Of a stretch of 5,363 nt of DNA, positions 1-5,363 are shown piece after piece. A program made the translations under genes and the position numbers. A model generated the notes under the pieces. That model saw only the letters and a list, made by a program, of their open reading frames with translations. It made no database searches and was not told where the DNA came from. Source of the stretch: an uncultured Clostridiaceae bacterium (lineage in GTDB: Bacteria; Bacillota; Clostridia; Clostridiales; Oxobacteraceae); the NCBI GenBank assembly GCA_937900065.1, contig CALCDS010000341.1:1-5363 (forward strand). Reading direction: 5' to 3'. How positions within the stretch are numbered: position 1 is the first letter of the stretch; every line of letters begins with the position of its first letter.

Positions 1-52
1 TAGCGGGTGGTTTATTGTTTCGCTCTATCGAGCTCAACAGACTAAAGTCCAT

Positions 53-101
53 AAAAAAATTGACTATGTTTAATAAAGTATACTTTATTAAACATAGTCA
101 A
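53..101 (-). terminator. Rho-independent terminator of the amidase gene
   Basis: Positions 60-101 are a perfect 42-bp palindrome centred between 80 and 81 (half-site TTGACTATGTTTAATAAAGT plus one A). Read on the minus strand it gives a stem of about 19 bp with a tiny loop, followed at once by seven T (59-53). The hairpin begins 16 nt after the amidase stop codon. On the plus strand the palindrome is followed by AAATTTACGG with no T run, so termination should act only on leftward transcription. The stem is AT-rich, weaker per base pair than usual, but its length compensates. Confidence 0.88.
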
Positions 102-117
102 AAATTTACGGCTTAAT

Positions 118-2121
118 CTAATAATCCTTGTCCTTATAAAAGTCGATTATGGCTTTTGCAATTTCATCTGCCGCATCTTTCTGGAAAGAATCCTGCACAA
201 TCTTTTCCCTCTCTACAGGATTTGAAATAAACCCGATCTCGACAAGCACCGAAGCCATATTTGTCATCCTCGTAACATAAAGATTGTCGTTTACGGTATT
301 GCGCTTGATAAGGCCAAGGCTTGAAATGCCATCGCTTATAGAGTCTGCCAATTTTTTGCTGTCAACAGCCGCTTCACACGGGGTCTTATCATCCACAAGC
401 ACATTGGTGAGTATCGATATCTTTCCCACTCCCCCTTGATATGAAATATGCACATACCCTTCATCAGACTTTAATACTTTATATTCTTCTCCGACTGTCA
501 AGCTTCCCAGCACATTTCCATTGTCATCATAAACAGGCACGCTTCCCAATGCTTTGGCATACACATCGTCACAGTCTATGTTCGGTCTGAAATTGCTGTA
601 ATGGGCTTCAACACCGCTTGCACCGGAATAAACTGCCGAGTTATGGTGTATGCTCAAAAACAAATCAGCGTTGAGCTCATTTGCCATATCGACCCTGTCA
701 GTCAAGGGGATGGTTGATGTGTCATCCTCTCTTGTCATCTTTACAGTTATGCCGTTTTCTTCAAGTTCAGTTTTTAATTTTTCAGCCAGACTTAAATTAA
801 GATCAGCTTCATTATACTCCATCATCGTATTTCCGCTGCTGTCCTTTGGTATTGCTCCAGGGTCCGCTCCTCCGTGGCCCGGGTCTATCATGACTACCCT
901 ATCAAGCATTACTTTTATACCTACGACCTTGCTTTTTCCTCCAGCCGACGCTGTAACCTCGACATATCCAGGGGCTATGGCGGTAAGCGTGCCGTCATCT
1001 TTTATTTTTGCTATGCTGTCATCGCTCACAGTAAATTCTATATCAGGTTTAGGAGCATTTCTTGGTATCATCGTAAGGTTTACTTCGGGCTTTATGCTAT
1101 CATTCACATGAATGCTTGAGCTTTCAAAAGTCATGTCTATGCTTGCTGCGACGGGTGGTATGGCATCTTCAAACGCCTCATCTGATACAGCACCCTCACC
1201 GCCCATCATATAAGCTTCTGTAATTTCGCTCTTCTTTGTATCAATAAATTCTCTTATGTCTGAGGTGGGATTCGAGTCCACCAGGATTATAGGCGATCCT
1301 GTCAAGCTTGCAAGTGCTGAACCTGACAGTGCATCCGGGAAATCATTGCCTGTTGCGATAAATATCCTTCCAAAGTTAAAATCCGATTCAAACGTTTTTA
1401 AAACAGCAACGTTTGTGGCAAACCTGTCAGCTCCTTCTATCCTTTGAGGGTTCGGAAGCTTGGACATTACATCATCGCTTATAACCCCTTCTCCGCCTAT
1501 AACATATACATCTGTTATGTTGTTATCCTTTATGTAATCATCTACGGATTCCGGAAGATTGTCCTTCTCGGTAAGCAGTATGGGAACGCCGTTTTGGGCA
1601 GCCCATGGAGCTATGGACAATGCATCCGGAAATTCTGTGCCGGTTGCAATCACGGCCCTGTTTACACTATCAAGCTGTGAAGCCACAGCGACACTGGTTT
1701 CATACCTGTCTTCTCCCGAAATCCTTACGCATTCTATCCCTTGTGAATCAAGTTCATCTTCTATGTCCTTTGATACTACGCCAGAGCCCCCTATGATAAA
1801 TGCTTTTTTTATATCCAGCCTTTTCAGTTCATCACATAAGGATTCATCAAGCTTGTCCGGATTTGTGAGGAGTATGGGCGCATTATATTTTTTTGCAAGG
1901 GGTGCGGCGCTTAAAGCATCCGGGAAATCCTCTCCTGTTGCAATAATGGCAGTATCACAAGGCCCCTCCCATCCGAACTTGGATATTTCGATTGATGTCT
2001 GATACCTATCACTGCCTGCAATTCGGTCATTGCTATCTTCTTTGGCATATGCCTTTATACCAAAGAAAGTCAAACTGCATAAGCAAAACATTATAATCAT
2101 TAGTAGAAATTTCTTTTTCAT
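118..2121 (-). CDS. Secreted N-acetylmuramoyl-L-alanine amidase (Amidase_3) with three cell-wall-binding type 2 repeats
   Basis: Predicted secreted zinc amidase that cleaves the bond between N-acetylmuramic acid and L-alanine in peptidoglycan; 667 aa from the ATG at 2121. A TTG 33 nt upstream is in frame, but that extension would run through the AAGGAGGT site, so I reject it. Residues 1-26 form a signal peptide (MKKK, hydrophobic core, AYA cleavage site). Three wall-binding repeats follow (about 33-133, 133-226, 227-322), each with ATGxxFPDALS, a PILL-like motif (PILL, PILL, PIIL) and GGxGxxS. Residues ~325-405 look like a bacterial Ig-like group 2 domain (SDDSIAKI, DGTLTAIAPG). Residues ~408-664 are Amidase_3, with likely zinc ligands H416 (DPGHGG), E438 and H492 (SIHHN) and catalytic E628 (VEIGFISN). 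All key residues are present, so it should be active. The catalytic domain is about 75 residues longer than usual because of an SH3-like insert (~525-575). In Clostridioides difficile such repeats bind an anionic wall polymer; a role in autolysis or cell separation is inferred. Confidence 0.93.
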   Translation of the reverse strand: MKKKFLLMIIMFCLCSLTFFGIKAYAKEDSNDRIAGSDRYQTSIEISKFGWEGPCDTAIIATGEDFPDALSAAPLAKKYNAPILLTNPDKLDESLCDELKRLDIKKAFIIGGSGVVSKDIEDELDSQGIECVRISGEDRYETSVAVASQLDSVNRAVIATGTEFPDALSIAPWAAQNGVPILLTEKDNLPESVDDYIKDNNITDVYVIGGEGVISDDVMSKLPNPQRIEGADRFATNVAVLKTFESDFNFGRIFIATGNDFPDALSGSALASLTGSPIILVDSNPTSDIREFIDTKKSEITEAYMMGGEGAVSDEAFEDAIPPVAASIDMTFESSSIHVNDSIKPEVNLTMIPRNAPKPDIEFTVSDDSIAKIKDDGTLTAIAPGYVEVTASAGGKSKVVGIKVMLDRVVMIDPGHGGADPGAIPKDSSGNTMMEYNEADLNLSLAEKLKTELEENGITVKMTREDDTSTIPLTDRVDMANELNADLFLSIHHNSAVYSGASGVEAHYSNFRPNIDCDDVYAKALGSVPVYDDNGNVLGSLTVGEEYKVLKSDEGYVHISYQGGVGKISILTNVLVDDKTPCEAAVDSKKLADSISDGISSLGLIKRNTVNDNLYVTRMTNMASVLVEIGFISNPVEREKIVQDSFQKDAADEIAKAIIDFYKDKDY

Positions 2122-2128
2122 ATAGTGT

Positions 2129-2136
2129 ACCTCCTT
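2129..2136 (-). promoter_or_regulatory. Ribosome binding site of the amidase gene
   Basis: AAGGAGGT on the minus strand lies 7 nt before the ATG at 2121. This is a near-complete match to the anti-Shine-Dalgarno sequence at ideal spacing. It fixes the start at 2121 rather than the upstream in-frame TTG at 2154. Confidence 0.9.
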
Positions 2137-2153
2137 GATTGTTCCCCGGTACA

Positions 2154-2183
2154 ATTCTCATATCGTATTCCATAAACATGCAA
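2154..2183 (-). promoter_or_regulatory. Weak candidate promoter of the amidase gene
   Basis: On the minus strand TTGCAT (2183-2178) and GAGAAT (2159-2154) are 18 nt apart, each matching four of six consensus bases. No better sigma-A pair was found between repeat copy A and the start codon. A 10-bp palindrome ATCCCGGGAT (2187-2196) lies just upstream and could be an operator, but nothing else supports that. A perfect TATAAT at 2228-2223, on the edge of repeat copy A, has no good -35 box. The true promoter is unresolved. Confidence 0.2.
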
Positions 2184-2224
2184 TTTATCCCGGGATTAGT
2201 ATCTCAGGCTTTCTTTTCTATTAT

Positions 2225-2368
2225 TATAACGCATCAGTAGAAAATTTTTCGGCTGTAGAAAAATTTTCTTACCTTTGTGCGTTTCAGCGAGGCGAAAGAT
2301 AACCTGCCTGAAAATGATACGGTACCCGCCTCCTACAAAGGTTAGGGACATCTACCGCCTCGCTATAA
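2225..2368. repeat. Structured intergenic repeat, copy A (144 bp)
   Basis: This 144-bp element fills most of the gap between mutS2 and the amidase gene and matches copy B at 5086-5235 in the same orientation. The first 49 bp are identical, and so are the last 23 bp or so. Ends are TATAACGC and GCTATAA, a short imperfect terminal inverted repeat. On the plus strand it folds as two domains. In the first, AACGCA (2228-2233) pairs with TGCGTT (2278-2283) around an 11-bp AT hairpin (2240-2250 with 2258-2268, 7-nt loop). In the second, AGCGAGGCG (2286-2294) pairs with CGCCTCGCT (2356-2364), continuing inward with AGAT/ATCT and AACCT/AGGTT. There is no open reading frame of note. It could be a non-autonomous mobile element or a structured RNA; I recognise no named family. 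Confidence 0.85.
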
Positions 2369-2429
2369 CATAGCATTTCATATTATGACTTATTCTGCTT
2401 AAATTTTACAGGCATCAACTGCATTGCTT

Positions 2430-4799
2430 CTATTTCAGCTCTACAATTGTAACGCCCATTCCACCTTCTCCATATTTTCCAAGCCTATAAGATTTTACAT
2501 GGGTATGGTGCTTTAGCATGTCTATGATGCCCTGCCTTAACACACCCGTACCTTTGCCGTGGATTATGGTCACTTCATTAAGGTGGGAAAGATATGCATC
2601 GTCAAGATATTTATCTGTATTCAATATCGCTTCATCCAAAGTCTGGCCCCTTAAATCTAAGGAAGTCGACACGGCTTTATCCCTGCTTAAATGCATTTTA
2701 TAAGATGATGCATGAGTCTTTGAACCATCTTTGGTACTGCAAGAGAGGTCCGACAGCTTCACATTTATCTTCATTATGCCTACCTGCACGGAAACTTCAC
2801 CTTTATCATCCGGACTAGACAGTGCGATGCCGTTTTGGTTCAACTCTGAAATATATACGCTATCGCCGGGCTTTACACTCTTTAGGGGCCTTAAATTCAT
2901 TTTAGGAGCCATTGTCGATCCAATGGAATCCTCAAATAGATCAAGCTTATCCTTAAGCTTTCTTCTTGCCTCTTCTATCTTTTTGTTTCTTTCCGACTCT
3001 TCCTGTATCTCGCTTAATTTTCTAAGCCCTCTTATTATTTCATCAGCCTCTTCCTTAGTTTCTTTTATAAGGCTTCTTCCCTTTTGCCTTGCTTCATTTA
3101 TGACCGCATCTCTTGCTTTATCCAGCTTTTCCTTGCGGTTTAGGTATTCTCCGTGTATCCTCTCCGCCTCTTTTTTGAGCAGTTCGGCTTTTTCCCTGTC
3201 CTGTTCAGCCGCAATCCTGTCCTTTTGAAGACTGGATATCAGGTCCTCAAATTTTAGGCCCTCCTTTGAAACGAATTCCTTTGCTTTATTGATTATCTCA
3301 TCGTTAAGTCCGAGCCTTTTCGATATTTCAAAAGCATTGGATTTTCCCGGAATGCCTATGAACAATTTATATGTCGGCCTTAAAGTTTCAACATCGAATT
3401 CCACAGAGGCATTCTCTATTCCTTTTCTCTGAAGCGCAAACGCTTTAAGTTCGCTATAATGGGTTGTTGCAACCACTCTTGAGCCCCTCATATAAAGCTC
3501 ATCGAGTATTGCCATCGCCAGAGCTGCTCCTTCTGTCGGGTCCGTCCCTGCTCCCAATTCATCAAACAAGCAGAGCGATTTTTCCGAAGCCTTAGCCATT
3601 ATGCTGACAATATTGCTCATATGGGATGAGAATGTTGAAAGGCTCTGTTCTATGCTCTGCTCATCTCCTATATCGGCAAGAACATCATCGAATACAGATA
3701 TGGAGGAGCCCTCCTCTGCAGGTATCTGGAGCCCTGCCAATGCCATGAGCGTTAAAAGGCCCGTAGTTTTCAGAGTCACTGTTTTCCCGCCCGTATTCGG
3801 CCCTGTTATCACAAGAACATTATAATCGCGTCCAAGCCTTATGCTGTTCGGAACGACTTTATCAGGATTTATCAATGGGTGCCTTCCATTCTTGATATTT
3901 ATATAACCTTCATCGTTGATGATCGGCGGCATGCATTTAAGCTCAATGGATAGATTTGCTTTTGCAAATATGAAATCAAGCCTTGATAGTATATCGTTAT
4001 TGATGCTTATAGAATCAATGTTTTCTCCAACCTTTAAGCTGAGCTCTTTTAGTATCCTTTCTATTTCAGCCTTTTCCTTAAGCCTCAATTCCCTTATATC
4101 ATTATTCAGCTCCACCACAGCCATTGGCTCAATAAAAAGCGTTGATCCGGTCGAAGACTGGTCATGCACTATACCTGGAAAGTTAGCCCTGTATTCGGAT
4201 TTCACAGGGACTACAAACCTATCCCCTCTTACGGTTATTATGGCTTCCTGAAGATATTTTGAATGATCTCCAGACCTTATCATTCCGTTTAACCTGTCAC
4301 GTATCGAACTGTTCTTATCCTTTATCCTCTTTCTTATATTATAAAGTGTAACACTTGCCCTGTCGGATACTTCATCTTCACTTATTATGCAGCTGTATAT
4401 ATCATCCTCTATTTTCTTATTGGGTGTGATTCCTGAAATAAGCTCGTCAATCATGGGATAATTCTCCCTTATTTCATCGCCCTTAAAGCCTTTCACTCTT
4501 CTTGCACACCTCAAATGATCGGCTATACCCAATAATTGTCCCGGCTCAAGCATGGAACCTATCTGAACCTTCTTTAAACTGTCCCTTATGTCCACAAGCC
4601 CTTCTATAGGAGCACTCCCTCTTTTGAATATTATGTTGACTGCTTCATCGGTTTCCTGCTGCATCATTTTGACTTCTCTTATATCGTTCGACGGGACAAG
4701 GTTTTCGGCCAGTTCCTTTCCCATCGGAGAACATGCCAGTTCAGCCAACTTTTTGATTATCTTGTCATATTCGAGCACTGTAAGCGCTCTTTTATTCAT
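2430..4799 (-). CDS. mutS2: MutS2 family ATPase/endonuclease with Smr domain
   Basis: MutS2 is a cytoplasmic dimeric ATPase that lacks the mismatch-recognition domains of MutS. Family members suppress homologous recombination, and in Bacillus subtilis MutS2 (also called RqcU) acts on collided ribosomes. The 789 aa here match the family's usual ~780-790. The N-terminal ~320 residues are the core and lever region. The ATPase follows: Walker A GPNTGGKT (333-340), STFSSHMSNI (388-397), Walker B CLFDELGAGTDP (410-421) and the ATTHYSELK switch (444-452). Residues ~515-620 are a charged coiled coil. Residues ~640-685 look like a KOW-type beta barrel. The C-terminal Smr domain (~712-789) keeps LDLRG (714-718) and HGKGTG (747-752), so nuclease activity is likely retained. 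The ATG at 4799 is preferred: a GTG at 4820 is in frame but sits inside the ribosome-binding region. It appears to be transcribed alone, since upstream there are only repeats. Confidence 0.97.
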   Translation of the reverse strand: MNKRALTVLEYDKIIKKLAELACSPMGKELAENLVPSNDIREVKMMQQETDEAVNIIFKRGSAPIEGLVDIRDSLKKVQIGSMLEPGQLLGIADHLRCARRVKGFKGDEIRENYPMIDELISGITPNKKIEDDIYSCIISEDEVSDRASVTLYNIRKRIKDKNSSIRDRLNGMIRSGDHSKYLQEAIITVRGDRFVVPVKSEYRANFPGIVHDQSSTGSTLFIEPMAVVELNNDIRELRLKEKAEIERILKELSLKVGENIDSISINNDILSRLDFIFAKANLSIELKCMPPIINDEGYINIKNGRHPLINPDKVVPNSIRLGRDYNVLVITGPNTGGKTVTLKTTGLLTLMALAGLQIPAEEGSSISVFDDVLADIGDEQSIEQSLSTFSSHMSNIVSIMAKASEKSLCLFDELGAGTDPTEGAALAMAILDELYMRGSRVVATTHYSELKAFALQRKGIENASVEFDVETLRPTYKLFIGIPGKSNAFEISKRLGLNDEIINKAKEFVSKEGLKFEDLISSLQKDRIAAEQDREKAELLKKEAERIHGEYLNRKEKLDKARDAVINEARQKGRSLIKETKEEADEIIRGLRKLSEIQEESERNKKIEEARRKLKDKLDLFEDSIGSTMAPKMNLRPLKSVKPGDSVYISELNQNGIALSSPDDKGEVSVQVGIMKINVKLSDLSCSTKDGSKTHASSYKMHLSRDKAVSTSLDLRGQTLDEAILNTDKYLDDAYLSHLNEVTIIHGKGTGVLRQGIIDMLKHHTHVKSYRLGKYGEGGMGVTIVELK

Positions 4800-4808
4800 T
4801 CCAAACCA

Positions 4809-4814
4809 CTCCTT
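4809..4814 (-). promoter_or_regulatory. Ribosome binding site of mutS2
   Basis: AAGGAG on the minus strand ends 9 nt before the ATG at 4799. The alternative upstream GTG start at 4820 would translate this site as Lys-Glu, so the site decides for the ATG and a protein beginning MNKRALTVLE, as in related MutS2 proteins. Confidence 0.85.
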
Positions 4815-4852
4815 ATGCACTTCACTGGATTATTTTCAATTCCTGCCGCCTT

Positions 4853-4880
4853 TTTATATGTATATTTAAATTGTTATGAA
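4853..4880 (-). promoter_or_regulatory. Candidate sigma-A promoter of mutS2
   Basis: On the minus strand TTCATA (4880-4875, four of six to TTGACA) and TATAAA (4858-4853, five of six to TATAAT) are separated by 16 nt within a very AT-rich stretch. Transcription would begin near 4846, giving a leader of about 45 nt before the mutS2 ATG. The overlapping alternative TTGTTA/TTAAAT with an 18-nt gap is possible but weaker. The site lies between the long inverted repeat and the gene, as expected for a monocistronic mutS2. Confidence 0.4.
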
Positions 4881-4888
4881 CTAGGTTT

Positions 4889-5083
4889 AACAAGGATGTT
4901 GATTTTGAGCATCCTTGTTCGCCTGTTCATGCTTTATAAGTTCTAAGGCTTATTGCCTCGTTCATCAAGAACTTTTGCAACTCACTTCGTGAAGTTACAA
5001 AAGTTCTAGGATTCACTTCGGCAATTTCGCCAAGAACTTATCAAAAGCATTCACATCGCTCACTTGGATTGCTCAAAATCAAC
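4889..5083. repeat. Long imperfect inverted repeat (about 195 bp)
   Basis: The region folds end to end. GTTGATTTTGAGCA (4898-4911) pairs perfectly with 5070-5083. Inside it ATGCTTT (4929-4935) pairs with 5044-5050, ATAAGTTCT (4936-4944) with 5033-5041, TTGCC (4953-4957) with 5020-5024, and AGAACTTTTG (4968-4977) with 4998-5007, closing on a small TCAC/GTGA hairpin. That is about 45 paired bases per arm with diverged stretches between them. A second, local hairpin, AACAAGGATG (4889-4898) with CATCCTTGTT (4910-4919), competes with the outermost stem. No T run follows in either direction, so it is not an ordinary terminator. It has no open reading frame of note. A decayed palindromic mobile element is the likeliest reading, but only one copy is visible here. 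Confidence 0.75.
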
Positions 5084-5085
5084 AC

Positions 5086-5235
5086 TATAACGCATCAGTA
5101 GAAAATTTTTCGGCTGTAGAAAAATTTTCTTACCCTAGCGCGTTTCAGCGGGGCGAAAGATAGCTTGCCACCTGAAAATGATATGGATACGGTACCCGCC
5201 ACCACAAGCGGGGGACATCTACCGCCTCGCTATAA
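5086..5235. repeat. Structured intergenic repeat, copy B (150 bp)
   Basis: This is the second copy of the element at 2225-2368, in the same orientation, beginning three bases after the long inverted repeat ends. Net 6 bp longer than copy A: gains in the apical loop (three bases near 5170 and a six-base ATGGAT-like gain near 5174-5180) and a three-base loss near 5205. The closing stem AGCGGGGCG (5147-5155) with CGCCTCGCT (5223-5231) has one G opposite T where copy A has A opposite T. The inner stem GCTT (5163-5166) with AAGC (5206-5209) replaces ACCT/AGGT of copy A, so pairing survives two double changes. The 11-bp AT hairpin is unchanged. Confidence 0.85.
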
Positions 5236-5363
5236 TTAACATGATCTAAACATACTCACTTGCCATTCAACATGCATCTTCAGTACATACCCATACAACA
5301 TATATAAATTAACTCGTTGTGCTAGCTTTTTTTGCAGGTAAAAATTGCGAATGAAAAGCCCCA

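Larger units (their letters stand above)
2122..2429. other. Intergenic region between mutS2 and the amidase gene
   Basis: These 308 bases hold, from right to left in the direction of transcription: about 60 bp of AT-rich trailer after the mutS2 stop, repeat copy A, and about 100 bp of leader of the amidase gene with its ribosome binding site. No classic terminator with a T run follows mutS2. The hairpins of copy A are the only strong secondary structure that could stop or process the transcript. No small gene is apparent. Confidence 0.75.
4800..5363. other. Gene-free region upstream of mutS2
   Basis: These 564 bases contain the mutS2 leader and candidate promoter (4800-4888), the long inverted repeat (4889-5083), repeat copy B (5086-5235) and a 128-bp tail to the window edge (5236-5363). 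The tail is AT-rich. It has one open frame on the minus strand entering from the edge and stopping at 5236, 41 codons with no recognisable similarity, which I do not call a gene. Clusters of hairpin elements like this often mark tolerant insertion sites between transcription units. Confidence 0.6.

Noticed and set aside
650..2002. Plus-strand open frames opposite the amidase gene, up to 153 codons.
   Set aside because: They are antisense shadows of a gene with clear domains and catalytic residues; no ribosome binding site or meaningful protein motif was seen.
2154..2156. Extending the amidase upstream to a TTG codon at 2154.
   Set aside because: The extension translates the AAGGAGGT site and removes the normal MKKK start of the signal peptide; the ATG at 2121 has ideal spacing.
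2271..2342. Pseudoknot in repeat copy A between ACCTTTGT (2271-2278) and ACAAAGGT (2335-2342), 8 bp.
   Set aside because: The partner overlaps the inner stem that shows compensatory changes. In copy B the equivalent pairing needs a shifted register, a wobble and a mismatch, so conservation is not clean.
4800..4820. Extending MutS2 upstream to a GTG codon at 4820.
   Set aside because: It would place the AAGGAG ribosome binding site inside the coding region, and family members begin at the equivalent of MNKRALTVLEYDK.
2518..4869. Plus-strand open frames opposite mutS2, up to 165 codons and rich in Ser and Leu.
   Set aside because: The Ser/Leu-rich composition is the usual antisense image of a Lys/Glu-rich coiled coil, and mutS2 is unambiguous.
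4889..5083. Reading the long inverted repeat and copies A and B as a CRISPR array or riboswitch.
   Set aside because: There are no regularly repeated identical units with unique spacers, and the structure does not match a riboswitch class I know. Copy A also lies after mutS2 and is not in a typical leader position.
5236..5361. Open minus-strand frame of 41 codons entering from the right edge and stopping at 5236.
   Set aside because: No recognisable protein motif, AT-rich with unremarkable composition, and it ends exactly at the repeat boundary. Too short to support as the end of a gene.

Overview
The window carries two genes, both on the minus strand, in AT-rich DNA. Their type points to an anaerobic Firmicute of the class Clostridia. 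Three tandem cell-wall-binding type 2 repeats on a secreted peptidoglycan amidase, strong AAGGAG-type ribosome binding sites and a MutS2 with an Smr tail all fit that group. The sequence does not let me name a genus.

Layout from left to right: 1-52 is non-coding and may hold the edge of another hairpin. 53-101 is a perfect 42-bp palindrome followed by a T run in the minus direction, the terminator of the first gene. 118-2121 encodes a secreted N-acetylmuramoyl-L-alanine amidase: signal peptide, three wall-binding repeats, an Ig-like domain, and an Amidase_3 domain that appears to contain an inserted SH3-like module. 2122-2429 is intergenic and holds the amidase leader plus copy A of a structured repeat. 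2430-4799 encodes MutS2. 4800-5363 has no convincing gene. It holds a candidate mutS2 promoter, a ~195-bp imperfect inverted repeat, copy B of the structured repeat, and 128 bp of featureless edge sequence.

The two genes share a direction, but a 308-bp gap with an inserted repeat separates them and they have unrelated jobs: cell-wall hydrolysis outside the cell, and recombination control or ribosome rescue inside it. I do not see an operon.

The least explained material is non-coding. Repeat copies A (2225-2368) and B (5086-5235) share an identical first 49 bp and nearly identical ends. Their middles differ, yet an internal stem is kept by two compensatory base-pair changes, which argues for selection on a fold. 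The hairpin-rich element beside copy B contains four copies of a 7-mer in alternating orientation, spaced 30-33 bp apart. No new protein system is evident. The repeats and the inserted domain in the amidase are the leads.
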